This document shows, piece after piece, positions 38,222 to 46,978 of a DNA stretch of 64,000 nucleotides (positions within the stretch are counted from its first letter, which is position 1; each line of letters starts with the position of its first letter). Under the pieces are notes generated by a model. That model was not told the origin of the DNA, did no database searches, and was given only the letters and a program-made list of their open reading frames with translations. This DNA comes from Clostridia bacterium (GTDB taxonomy: Bacteria; Bacillota; Clostridia; Acetivibrionales; DSM-27016), in the NCBI GenBank assembly GCA_026414765.1, contig JAOAIJ010000046.1, positions 1-64,000 of the forward strand. Direction: 5' to 3'. The position numbers and the translations under genes were made by a program.

Positions 38222-38824
38222 TTAGTGGTCATGCCCTTCTTCAGCAGCTTTCGCATCTGCTTTAGTTTTATGAACTGTACCAAAGGGATGCTGAGGTGGT
38301 GCATAAATAGAATATAATTTCAGGGGCTTATTGCCTGTATTGATTAAGTTGTGCCATTTACCAGCAGGTATAATGAACGCATAGTCATCGCTGACATATG
38401 CCTGAAAATCCAACCTGTCTTTCGTATCACCCATTTTTACAAGTCCTTGACCTTCTTCAATACGTACAAATTGATCGAGATTGGGATGGATTTCCAAACC
38501 TATGTCTTCACCAACATTAATACTCATCAAGGTAAGCTGCAAATGGTTTCCTGTCCATAAGACAAGACGGAAGTTGTCGTTTTGCTTGGTGGCTTCCTCG
38601 ATATCAACTACAAACGGATTAGGCCCATAATCCTTTAATATAATTGGGGTACTTGCCTTGGCTTGATTCATATAAGGAAGATATTGATTAGGTAACTGGC
38701 TCCATAAATCCGGGTTACACATTGGGGTATTGGCAAAGTAAGGACACTGGTACATATTATATGCGTTATACATTGGAGTGTTAGCATTATTTGGGTATTG
38801 ATACATATTCGGGGCATTATACAT
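38222..38824 (-). CDS. cupin domain protein with Tyr/Asn/Pro-rich N-terminal repeats
   Basis: 200 residues from the ATG at 38824, chosen because AAAGGA lies nine bases upstream; an in-frame ATG at 38842 has no clear site. Residues 1-40 repeat the pattern NTPMYNAYNMYQCP / NTPMCNP, low-complexity and Tyr-rich as in spore coat proteins. The cupin part follows: LEIHPNLDQFVRIEEGQG and PAGKWHNLINTGNKPLKL hold the metal-binding His residues and the two cupin motifs. It ends HPFGTVHKTKADAKAAEEGHDH. Similar cupins are common in clostridia. A spore-surface location is inference from the N-terminus. Confidence 0.82.
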   Translation of the reverse strand: MYNAPNMYQYPNNANTPMYNAYNMYQCPYFANTPMCNPDLWSQLPNQYLPYMNQAKASTPIILKDYGPNPFVVDIEEATKQNDNFRLVLWTGNHLQLTLMSINVGEDIGLEIHPNLDQFVRIEEGQGLVKMGDTKDRLDFQAYVSDDYAFIIPAGKWHNLINTGNKPLKLYSIYAPPQHPFGTVHKTKADAKAAEEGHDH

Positions 38825-38842
38825 AGTGCTCGTTCCTTTCAT

Positions 38843-39323
38843 AAGCGTATAGTATATATTATGTTTTATGTAAAGGAGATGTGCTTTGATTTGCCGGAAT
38901 GATACCTTTAGAGCAGTGCAGTATCATCAACATTCTTTTGCTTTCTAAATATGCAAAGCTGCTCAAAGTAGAGAAAAAAGTCTGTACTTAACAGGCTGCT
39001 AGATAAAAGAGAGTCGATATTTTCCCAGATATCCTGGATTAGAAGGGTAGTTGCCAGTGAATTCGGTTTCTCCTTTGTATCAATATATCCGTCAAGCTTA
39101 GTAAAATTTTTTTAAAATTATTCAAAAAATAGCCCATACAATGCAAAAATCTGCCAATGGAATGCCATATATCTCAAATGTTGGTAAGATTGGGCCGTAT
39201 GTAAGCATTTGGAACAGTTGCGTCAATTACAAAATATATAGAAAAGTACAGATAATCAATATTGTAGCCGGAAGAACGAATAAACTGATACATAACATAA
39301 ATCTGAATAGCGTCTCCAAGATG
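38843..39323. other. intergenic stretch without recognised gene
   Basis: About 480 bp of AT-rich sequence. A 66-codon basic frame (39141-39341) has no ribosome site and no recognisable family. Probably non-coding or decayed. Confidence 0.4.
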
Positions 39324-39371
39324 AAAGTGGCTAAACGATAACCTGTAAATTGTTACTGTTTAGCCACTTTT
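39324..39371. terminator. hairpin between non-coding stretch and the adenylation gene
   Basis: A 13-bp stem AAAGTGGCTAAAC / GTTTAGCCACTTT with a 21-base loop lies just after the minus-strand stop at 39386. The T tract is short in both directions, so termination strength is uncertain. Confidence 0.55.
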
Positions 39372-39385
39372 GTTCCCTGCCCCAA

Positions 39386-42300
39386 TCACTTACACAGGGT
39401 TATTGCGAATACATGCATATTTGGGCAATAGGGCAAAGTAATTTCCTGTAAATTATCATTGTCAGGAATAGAGTAGCATTGAGCAAACAGTTTGCCTAGT
39501 ATGGGTATGGTGTCTATACGATCCGGGCCGGTTTCCATTACGCTTCCGCTCCATACAATGGATTCATTAAAGAAGCCATTGTTAAGTGAATAATCTGTAA
39601 AATCCAGTGCCGATCTCTCAGTAAGCCCGCTTTCATATTCTAATAGCATAGTAGTAGGATGAGAAGTAAAATCACAACATCCTACTATAAAGATCTTTTT
39701 ATATCTGCCGGGGTTGTCTAACACGATCTTTTGTCCGAGGCAGAGTATGTTGTCAAAAGCTTCTGATTTGTATTCAGGCAACTTGTAACTAATATCATTA
39801 AACTTTAGAACCGCGCTGCTTATTATTTTTTCATCCGCAACCAGATAGGTATGTCTTCCATGGTCTTCTACAAAGCTGGCATCACGAGTATTTCCCAAAT
39901 CAGAAAATGCTCTGTTGTTCAAATAATCCTTCAAGTCAAGCAAATGGTTTTCCCTTATGTCCTTAGTCAACTCCTCACCATTAATTACTATGTTTTCAAA
40001 AACATAATCTTTATCGTATTCATATGTAGCTTGGAGCAGATTTTGTGCAAATTCTTCTTCAAGTACCGCAATCTCGAGGATTTTCTTTGCAGCTGCATAG
40101 GAGACTTCTTTCTTGAAAGCTTTATCTGAAGACAAACATGCTTTTATAATAAAGCCATATATTGAGTTCCATATAAAACCGATTCTATTAATATCGGATG
40201 CGTATTTTTCCAGTATTCCTATTTTGTTTTTCTTACCAAGATAGGCTAAGCTTTCACCGAAGTGAATCCTGTTGCGGTATAGCTGCTGCAACTGGACGAA
40301 GATGTGGGAGAAGAATACATCAGTGTCCATGAACTCCCTTATTTCCTGTTCTATATCATTACAGTTTTCCAGGGCTTTTGAGAAATTTATCATTTGTTCA
40401 AAAGTGTTGAATCCATTTACTTTTTCATACATGTATGAGATTCTCTCTCTTAATATATCCTGCCAACTACCTGTCAGGTGTGATGTGTCCTCATCCACTG
40501 ACATGGTCAGCATGTACTTATTAAAACCATTCAAAAAATGTTCCTTTGGCAAGAAATCCCCATAATTCATAGGAGATGAGTCAATGCAAAACAAATTGTC
40601 ATTACTGTCAATACCGTTTATTGTGCAGAAATGTTGACCGTGATACTGCTGATAAGCTACCTGAAACCATGGACACCAGAAAATATCAAGATTTATGGCA
40701 ACTGGTCTGCCTTCACAAATTTCATTTCTGATTAATTTCAGAGCTTCTTTTGCGTCTTTGCAATTTTGCTCGGTCAGCTTTATTCCATGATATTTATGTA
40801 ACAAATCTATTCTTGTGCTTAAATCAGATTTTGGGCTGAGGCACTTACCCAACAGATCCCCTTTAGTTTCATCAAATTCAAAGTCCCAATCCTTAAGGTA
40901 AAGCATCTGGTGATCCCTTCCAAGCCATGAAGCAAGGGAGGCGATCAAATCTTCATAGCAATTCCTTGTATCTTCATGTAAGGGTATTATGTCCTCAAGA
41001 ATTATTTTATCTTTATTTCCGCTTTTAATATTTGCATTTTGTTCGATATACTTACTGAGATCACAAACTGTCGGGTAGGCATACATTTCACTCAGGAATA
41101 ATTTGAAATCAAATTCCTTTTCTATTTCCATAATCAGCATATGAGTAGCAACGGAATTTCCACCTAATTCAAAAAAGTTATCATTTACGCTTAATTTGCC
41201 TATTCTAAGAACCTTCTTGAATAAGTTTAGTATTTTTTTCTCAAATATATTAGCTGGCTCATCACTGTCTGATGCGGTTGGAGACTTTTCCTCAAGATTT
41301 TGAATATCTATAACAGTATCTTTGAATTCTCCGTTTTGATATCTTGACGCTAGACTGGAACGTTTCAGTTTTCCGCTTACTGTTTTTGGAATGCTGCTGA
41401 TAGGGACTATTTTTTGCACACCTAGTGAAGTTCTTTTGTTTATATGTCTGATAATCATGCTTGCAGTCAGATTTGTATCGGCAATATCTTCTCCTGCAGC
41501 CATAAATACTATGATTTCATCAGTATGCCTGCTGCTGTCATATACTCCCACTACTGCGATATCGCCGGTGCTGATAGTGTCCAGTTCAGTTGCCACTGCT
41601 TCGATATCATGAGGGTAGTAGTTTTTGCCGTTCAGTAAAATAATATCTTTGTGTCTGCCGGTTATAATAAGGCGGTTGTTTTTGATAAAACCCAGATCTC
41701 CTGTTCTCAGCCAGCCGTCCGGTGTAAAAACGCTCCGTGTCCGTTCTTCGTCATTGTAATACCCTAAAGAAAGCTGCCTTCCTGATAATTGTATATGTCC
41801 GATGTAACCTTCATCAAGCTCCTTGTCATTGTCATCGCAGATACGCATTTTACAGGAACTCAACGGATATCCTACATCAACAAAGGATACGCAATTGCTT
41901 TTGTCTTCCGGTATGTCATCGCTTATTTTATTTCCTGTAGTTGTCGTGTTTCTGTCCAGAGTGTATTGTATGATTTCAGAGCCGTATGGAGAAAAGGAAA
42001 CAGCTGCACAAGCTTCCGCTATACCGTAGGAGGGAACGATAACAGTGTCTTTTATCTTGTGTACTGCCAGTATGCTCATGAATCTCTTACATAATTCATA
42101 GGAGATTGGTTCCGCACCGTTTATTATAATTCTTATACTGGACAGGTCACATTCCTTTAATGCATCCTCGCTATAATATGATAATAGATGGCTGAAGCCG
42201 AAATTAGGGCATCCTGTCATAGTTATCCGGTATTCAGAAGCTTTTTTCATCCACAAGAGCGGATTTTGAATGAATAACTGGGTTGGCATTACGTACTGGT

Positions 42301-42988
42301 TTATTCCGTTTATTACACCATGTATATTAAAAAATATCAAGCCCATGTTATGAGTAAGGGGAGACCAGTACAGGAAAGAATCTTTTTCCGTTATATCCAA
42401 TGCTGATGTAGATGCTCTCAAATTTGTGAGTATTACTTCATGGGAGTTAATTACACCCTTAGGTTCTCCTGTAGAGCCGGACGAGAATTGAATAAGGGCT
42501 ATATCATCTGGAAGAGCCTTTTCGATTTTTCCAGGCTCATTTGCTGATAAAGCTTCTTCCAGTACTAAAACCGGAAAGTCAGGGCAGATATCGTTATCAC
42601 GAGTATTTTTCTCTTTTATGTAATAGCTAATGTGTTCAGAGGCTTGCCTGGTTGAAATTAGACACGGATCTTTAAGCACTTTCCAAATATTAAATGTTCT
42701 TGAATTCACATCCTCTATATTTCCACCGGATACAGGCACCGGAATAATACCACCCAGTATACATGCCCAAAATATATAGACAAAACTTTGATTGTCGTCT
42801 ATACGTATAACCATCTCCTGTTTTGGTTTTACTCCGCTTAGCTGTAAGTAATGTAGAACTTTGAGGGATTTTTCATACAATTTGCTGTAGGGAATATATA
42901 TAGTTTTTTCAGCATCCTCAATAAAATACAACCCTTTTTCATTGGTTTTCTTAAGACTTTCAAGATACTCAGATAGGGTAAAAAACAT
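39386..42988 (-). CDS. adenylation - carrier protein - BtrH/C39-like - beta-domain fusion
   Basis: 1200 residues; start behind GGAGG. Residues 1-560 are an acyl/aminoacyl-AMP ligase (FSSGSTGEPKG near 169, PSYGIAEACA, GWLRTGDLGF, GKNYYPHDIE). A carrier domain follows with FFELGGNSVATHM, Ser612 as phosphopantetheine site. Residues about 665-830 look like a BtrH N-terminal / papain-like fold: Cys677 in NCYEDL, His786 in YHGQHFCTINGID and Asp803 in CIDSS could form a triad. A helical region (840-1010) and a Cys-containing beta-rich C-terminus complete the protein. BtrH-type domains move acyl groups from carrier proteins to amines, so activation, loading and amide transfer in one chain is a reasonable model. 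No condensation, TE or reductase domain is present. Monocistronic; the substrate is unknown. Confidence 0.8.
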   Translation of the reverse strand: MFFTLSEYLESLKKTNEKGLYFIEDAEKTIYIPYSKLYEKSLKVLHYLQLSGVKPKQEMVIRIDDNQSFVYIFWACILGGIIPVPVSGGNIEDVNSRTFNIWKVLKDPCLISTRQASEHISYYIKEKNTRDNDICPDFPVLVLEEALSANEPGKIEKALPDDIALIQFSSGSTGEPKGVINSHEVILTNLRASTSALDITEKDSFLYWSPLTHNMGLIFFNIHGVINGINQYVMPTQLFIQNPLLWMKKASEYRITMTGCPNFGFSHLLSYYSEDALKECDLSSIRIIINGAEPISYELCKRFMSILAVHKIKDTVIVPSYGIAEACAAVSFSPYGSEIIQYTLDRNTTTTGNKISDDIPEDKSNCVSFVDVGYPLSSCKMRICDDNDKELDEGYIGHIQLSGRQLSLGYYNDEERTRSVFTPDGWLRTGDLGFIKNNRLIITGRHKDIILLNGKNYYPHDIEAVATELDTISTGDIAVVGVYDSSRHTDEIIVFMAAGEDIADTNLTASMIIRHINKRTSLGVQKIVPISSIPKTVSGKLKRSSLASRYQNGEFKDTVIDIQNLEEKSPTASDSDEPANIFEKKILNLFKKVLRIGKLSVNDNFFELGGNSVATHMLIMEIEKEFDFKLFLSEMYAYPTVCDLSKYIEQNANIKSGNKDKIILEDIIPLHEDTRNCYEDLIASLASWLGRDHQMLYLKDWDFEFDETKGDLLGKCLSPKSDLSTRIDLLHKYHGIKLTEQNCKDAKEALKLIRNEICEGRPVAINLDIFWCPWFQVAYQQYHGQHFCTINGIDSNDNLFCIDSSPMNYGDFLPKEHFLNGFNKYMLTMSVDEDTSHLTGSWQDILRERISYMYEKVNGFNTFEQMINFSKALENCNDIEQEIREFMDTDVFFSHIFVQLQQLYRNRIHFGESLAYLGKKNKIGILEKYASDINRIGFIWNSIYGFIIKACLSSDKAFKKEVSYAAAKKILEIAVLEEEFAQNLLQATYEYDKDYVFENIVINGEELTKDIRENHLLDLKDYLNNRAFSDLGNTRDASFVEDHGRHTYLVADEKIISSAVLKFNDISYKLPEYKSEAFDNILCLGQKIVLDNPGRYKKIFIVGCCDFTSHPTTMLLEYESGLTERSALDFTDYSLNNGFFNESIVWSGSVMETGPDRIDTIPILGKLFAQCYSIPDNDNLQEITLPYCPNMHVFAITLCK

Positions 42989-43260
42989 TACTTAATACAC
43001 CTCCGTAAATTTGGATAATTTTACTGGCTTTAAGCCGGTAGTACAGATATGACTTGATAGATTGAAAAAAATGTCATATTGGAATGGTATCATCTTGTAT
43101 ATCCCATGTCAATAATTTACAGAATATAAAATATATGTTTACTATAGAGGCTTTTGATGTTGAGTAATGTAAATGTAGAAAGGGATAAAAGAAATACTAT
43201 TCTATTGATAATTGTAGAAATATATTATAAAATTACCATATGTTACCTGGGAGGTGTATG

Positions 43261-43776
43261 ATGATTATTGTTGCAATACTATCAATCGCGTTTGTCTTAA
43301 GACTTTTGACGCTTATTTTTTCTATAAAAAATGAAAGAAGGCTTAAAAATGAGGGGGCAATAGAATATGGAAAAAAAAACAGTACAGTTATGGCTGTATT
43401 GCATACGGTAATTTATTTGGGGACAATTACATATTCTGCCCTGAATAAACAGCAGTTTGATACCGTATCTTTTGTCGGTTTGCTTATATGGCTGTTCTCA
43501 TTCATAATGCTGATACTCGTAATCTATCAACTCAGAGAGGTATGGACTGTAAAACTTCTTATCGCAAAAAAACATAAAATTAACAAAAGCTTCTTCTTTA
43601 AGTATATAAGGCATCCGAATTACTTTTTGAATATTATCCCTGAGTTGATTTCCATAACCCTCATCAGTAAATTTTACATGCTATTTATTGTCGTATTTCC
43701 TGTATATCTAATTACCTTGGTTTTAAGGATAACCGAAGAAGAACGGGTGATGAAGCAAAATTTTGCAGAATTTTAG
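43261..43776 (+). CDS. isoprenylcysteine carboxyl methyltransferase-like membrane protein
   Basis: About 171 residues; ATG 43261 chosen because GGAGG lies six bases upstream (in-frame ATGs at 43240 and 43258 are less likely). Four to five hydrophobic helices. The C-terminal motif FFFKYIRHPNYFLNIIPELI and the end EEERVMKQNFAEF match the ICMT/PEMT membrane methyltransferase fold, which uses SAM. It is divergent from the adenylation fusion gene and might modify its product, but that link is only position. Confidence 0.78.
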   Translation: MIIVAILSIAFVLRLLTLIFSIKNERRLKNEGAIEYGKKNSTVMAVLHTVIYLGTITYSALNKQQFDTVSFVGLLIWLFSFIMLILVIYQLREVWTVKLLIAKKHKINKSFFFKYIRHPNYFLNIIPELISITLISKFYMLFIVVFPVYLITLVLRITEEERVMKQNFAEF

Positions 43777-43848
43777 CAGTTGTTAAGCCAGACTTGCTTT
43801 ATATGCTGGGTCGGCTTAGTTTCAGCTTATAGAATTCATATTATTTAA

Positions 43849-43886
43849 AAGCTTGGATTGTTTATTATAGCAATTCAGGCTTTTTT
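43849..43886 (+). terminator. terminator after the ICMT-like gene
   Basis: An imperfect stem AAAGCTTGGATTG / CAATTCAGGCTTT is followed by a T run, about 70 bp after the stop codon. Confidence 0.65.
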
Positions 43887-43935
43887 ATTGTTTGAGAAAG
43901 TTTATTTGTTCGTGTATATTGATAATTTTTGAAAC

Positions 43936-43962
43936 GCTGTTTTGCTTATTTAGCAAAACAGC
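43936..43962. repeat. 11-bp perfect inverted repeat
   Basis: GCTGTTTTGCT and AGCAAAACAGC flank a five-base loop, with no T tract after it. It lies about 110 bp upstream of the first glycine-rich gene and may be an operator or RNA hairpin. Confidence 0.5.
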
Positions 43963-44075
43963 AGCCAATTAGTATTGCTTTGACATCTAAAATCAGTTTG
44001 TAACACTACCCGGTATATTAACATAATATAGAGCAGAATGTATTATTTTAAACAATAAAGAAAGGTGTGAAAGGT

Positions 44076-44489
44076 ATGGCTAATGGATTTGCCGGAGGAT
44101 TTACAGGTGGAAATTTCGCAGCGCTTCTTGCAAACTATATAGGAGAAACCGTAACGGTATTTACATCAAGCGGCGGACAGTCGGGTGCGGGTTTTACCGG
44201 TGTAATACTGGCTGTCAATGAAGCATATGTACGTCTTATTACCAGAATAGGACCACCACCGGGATGCTCACTCGGAAACGCTTGTACAGGGTTTAACGTT
44301 GATGCGGAGGCTTATTGGGGTGGATCGTGTGGAGGATCATGCGGAGGGATGAATGGACCTATACTGCCGGCAAGCGAGGTCGGAGCAATAACGGCTGGCG
44401 GTTGGGATGGTTATCCTGTAGCAACAGTAGGCTCTGTAACAGATATACCGATTGCTGCGATTGTATCCTTTGTGCATAATGCCGTATAG
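44076..44489 (+). CDS. glycine-rich paralog 1, LSm/SH3-like barrel candidate
   Basis: 137 residues from ATG 44076 (site AAAGGTG); an in-frame GTG at 44067 is less likely. Conserved with the next gene: NYIGETVTVFTSSGGQSGAG, FTGVILAVNEAYVRLITRIG, PPPGCSLGNACTGFNV and the identical end TVGSVTDIPIAxIVSFVHNAV. The middle has GGSCGGSCGGMNG. The IGETVTVFT...GVxLxVNExxVRLIT pattern looks like a small five-strand barrel. No signal peptide. Not recognised as a named family; a spore-coat or surface role is a guess from composition. Confidence 0.8.
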   Translation: MANGFAGGFTGGNFAALLANYIGETVTVFTSSGGQSGAGFTGVILAVNEAYVRLITRIGPPPGCSLGNACTGFNVDAEAYWGGSCGGSCGGMNGPILPASEVGAITAGGWDGYPVATVGSVTDIPIAAIVSFVHNAV

Positions 44490-44687
44490 TGTATAGAGCC
44501 GGACAGTCAGGCTGCTTCTAACGTGTGCAGAAGCTTGGCTGTCTGTTTTGGCATAAGACACCGGTCTTATTATTAACAAGTGAAGGGGACACAGATATTG
44601 GTATATGGTGTAACACAACCATTGCAGTATACATAATATAAAGTAACAAAGCCTAATATGATATCGGTAAAGAAAGGGTGAAAATAT

Positions 44688-45095
44688 ATGTCAGATGGAT
44701 TTGGTGGCGGAAGCTTTGCAGCTCTCCTGTCTAACCACATTGGAGAAACTGTTACAATTTTTACAAGCAGTGGTGGACAGTCAGGTTCAGGGTTTACAGG
44801 TGTAGTTTTGTCTGTCAATGAATGCTTTGTACGCCTGATAACCAGGATTGGGCCTCCCCCGGGATGCTCTCTGGGCAATGCGTGTACAGGTTTTAATGTA
44901 GGCTATGGCTATGGATATGGAGGAGCAGGCACTGGCGGCAGTAATGTAGGTTATGGACCAGGCCCCGTACTTCCTGCAGGTATAAATGGTGCGGTTACAG
45001 CTGGTGGCTGGAATGGATATCCTGTATATACAGTTGGCTCAGTGACAGACATACCTATTGCATCAATTGTTTCCTTTGTTCATAATGCAGTTTAG
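44688..45095 (+). CDS. glycine-rich paralog 2, LSm/SH3-like barrel candidate
   Basis: 135 residues behind AAAGGGTG. It shares the N-terminal barrel segment, the PPPGCSLGNACTGFNV block and the C-terminal 20 residues with the upstream paralog. The variable middle is YGYGYGGAGTGGSNVGYGPG instead of the Cys/Gly/Ser run. Tandem duplication with a separate ribosome site and an own terminator downstream. Confidence 0.8.
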   Translation: MSDGFGGGSFAALLSNHIGETVTIFTSSGGQSGSGFTGVVLSVNECFVRLITRIGPPPGCSLGNACTGFNVGYGYGYGGAGTGGSNVGYGPGPVLPAGINGAVTAGGWNGYPVYTVGSVTDIPIASIVSFVHNAV

Positions 45096-45196
45096 GCAAT
45101 CAGCCTTAATTTAACGGGTGCACAGAGTAGCAGAAGGAAGGAAAACTGCTCTCCGGCTTGAGAATAGCGTAAAAAATCTGATTGATAGAACAAAAG

Positions 45197-45224
45197 AACC
45201 GGGTATCAAACTACCCGGTTTTTT
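45197..45224. terminator. terminator after the glycine-rich pair
   Basis: A 9-bp stem AACCGGGTA / TACCCGGTT, 6-base loop and six Ts. The A-rich left flank means it may also serve the minus-strand gene ending at 45230. Confidence 0.88.
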
Positions 45225-45229
45225 GTTTA

Positions 45230-45457
45230 TCAGTTTATGTTTTCATTTTCATCCTTAATATCATACAAATTGTATGTAATACATTTTGAAGCTCTTCTGG
45301 TTTTAGAGGTCTTTGCAGCTTTTACTTCTTTAGTATCTTTTTTTGTACCTCTTGCAGTTTTGGCGGAGGTTCCGCCGGATTCGGTCTTGTTTGTGCAGTT
45401 TTTGTTAGTACAGTGGTTATTAATTACTATTGACCCACAAGTACAGAATTGTGCCAA
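45230..45457 (-). CDS. small Cys-rich / Lys-rich protein
   Basis: About 75 residues. TTG at 45457 is taken as start because AGGAG lies nine bases upstream; GTG 45466 is in frame but overlaps the site. The N-terminus MAQFCTCGSIVINNHCTNKN, CTNK has a CxC...C...C metal-knuckle-like pattern. It is followed by a Lys/Thr/Ala-rich stretch (TKKDTKEVKAAKTSKTRRAS) resembling basic nucleic-acid-binding tails. No family recognised. Confidence 0.6.
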   Translation of the reverse strand: MAQFCTCGSIVINNHCTNKNCTNKTESGGTSAKTARGTKKDTKEVKAAKTSKTRRASKCITYNLYDIKDENENIN

Positions 45458-45466
45458 AAAAATCAC

Positions 45467-45812
45467 TCCTTAATATGTATAGTGCGCTATAATAAGCAGA
45501 CAGAATTTTAGTATGCAGGATAATACCTTAAGAACGATCATTTTCTTATATTCGCCTGAAGATCAATAATGTACCTTATAGTCTTGCTTATCCTACCACC
45601 TGTAGCTGCTTGAGAATATTGCACTATATATAAGTATATCACATTACAGGCATTTTTAATATTATACCCCAAAAAATATATTTTAGTCATACTGAATATG
45701 ACTGTGTCCTGTAAATTTTCTCCATAGGCCACTGTGCCCCGGACTTATTGACTTTGCCATACACACATGATATCATAATTAATAATATTTGCCGCTTTAA
45801 ATGTTTATACAT
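45467..45812. other. intergenic stretch before the tRNA gene
   Basis: AT-rich. It would hold the promoter of the minus-strand Cys-rich gene and of the tRNA. No gene recognised. Confidence 0.4.
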
Positions 45813-45901
45813 GCCGGAGTGGCGGAACTGGCAGACGCACAGGACTTAAAATCCTGCGATCTTTACCGATCGTACCGGTTCGATTCCGGTCTCCGGCACC
45901 A
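45813..45901 (+). tRNA. tRNA-Leu (anticodon TAA), CCA encoded
   Basis: The acceptor stem GCCGGAG pairs with CTCCGGC and is followed by ACCA. The anticodon loop CTTAAAA gives TAA. A long variable arm (CGATCTTTACCGATCG) and the T loop GGTTCGATTCC are as expected for a class II leucine tRNA. Confidence 0.96.
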
Positions 45902-45905
45902 GTAG

Positions 45906-45941
45906 AGAGCTGTGACTTTAGTATGGCACAGCTCTTTTTTT
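45906..45941 (+). terminator. terminator of tRNA-Leu
   Basis: A 9-bp stem AGAGCTGTG / CACAGCTCT followed by seven Ts, directly after the tRNA. Confidence 0.88.
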
Positions 45942-46030
45942 AGAATAAATTTTGTTTTACATGCCGAATTTTATAATATATAATCTAATTGCAACCATGC
46001 CTTTTATTACTTAACATAGGGGAAAGGTTA

Positions 46031-46963
46031 ATGTTTAAAAAAAAGATTTTGATAATAGATGATACGGAGCTTATGATTAAGCTTATAACCGATATACTTG
46101 AGGGAGCAGGGTATGAGGTGGTTTCTGCATCTAACGGAATTGAAGGGATACAAAAAGTTAGAGAAGAGAAACCCGATCTTGTCATTCTTGATGTTATCAT
46201 GCCCGGTATGGATGGTTTTGAAACCTGTAAGATTCTAAGAGATGATGAAAGTAATAATCTTATGCCTATTATCATGTTAACAGCTCAGGATGCAGAGGAT
46301 GATAAGTTAACAGGTCTTGAACTGGGAGCAGATGACTATATAATAAAACCCTTTAATCCTAGGGAGCTGATAAGCAGGGTAAACAATACACTGAAAAGGA
46401 TTGACAGAAACAGGTGGGCAAACCCGCTTACAGGCTTGCAGGGAAATATTGAGATCCAAACGGAGCTTAATCAAAGAATAGCTAAAAAGGAGCCCTTTTC
46501 TGTAATATATGCAGATTTGGACAGTTTTAAAGCATATAACGATGTGTACGGGTTTGCCAGTGGTGATAGAGCTATAAAGCTTACAGCCGATATTATAACT
46601 GACAATGTGCATCTGTATGGAACTCCCAGAGATTTTATCGGACATATAGGCGGGGACGACTTTGTAATAATTTCTGTTCCGGATAGCGCCGATACAATAT
46701 GTGAAGGCATAATCAAGGATTTCGACAATAAAATAATTGGATTATATTCGACCGAAGACAGAGAAAACGGGTATATTATAACTGCAAACAGACAAGGGCA
46801 GGTAATTAAATATCCAATAATGTCTATTTCTATAGCTGTTGTATCAAATGTGAATAGAAATATAATAAGTCACATACAGGTAGCGGAAATAGCCGCAGAG
46901 GTCAAGAAAAAGGCAAAAACCATATCAGGAAGTGTGTATATTAAGGATAAGAGAAAACAGTAG
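46031..46963 (+). CDS. REC-GGDEF response regulator (diguanylate cyclase-like)
   Basis: 310 residues from ATG 46031 behind AGGGGAAAGG. The receiver domain (1-120) has the acidic pair IDD, phospho-acceptor Asp in LVILDVIMPGMDGFE, Thr in MLTAQD and Lys in IIKPFNPRE. Residues 135-300 form a GGDEF fold: NPLTGLQGNIEIQTELNQRI, YADLDSFKAYNDVYGFASGD and HIGGDDFVII. GGDDF differs from GGDEF/GGEEF, so cyclase activity is likely weak or uncertain. No histidine kinase is next to it. The membrane-protein gene follows at once. Confidence 0.9.
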   Translation: MFKKKILIIDDTELMIKLITDILEGAGYEVVSASNGIEGIQKVREEKPDLVILDVIMPGMDGFETCKILRDDESNNLMPIIMLTAQDAEDDKLTGLELGADDYIIKPFNPRELISRVNNTLKRIDRNRWANPLTGLQGNIEIQTELNQRIAKKEPFSVIYADLDSFKAYNDVYGFASGDRAIKLTADIITDNVHLYGTPRDFIGHIGGDDFVIISVPDSADTICEGIIKDFDNKIIGLYSTEDRENGYIITANRQGQVIKYPIMSISIAVVSNVNRNIISHIQVAEIAAEVKKKAKTISGSVYIKDKRKQ

Positions 46964-46978
46964 AAGGTGGAGAGTATA

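Noticed and set aside
39141-39341. 66-codon basic frame
   Set aside because: No ribosome site or recognisable similarity.
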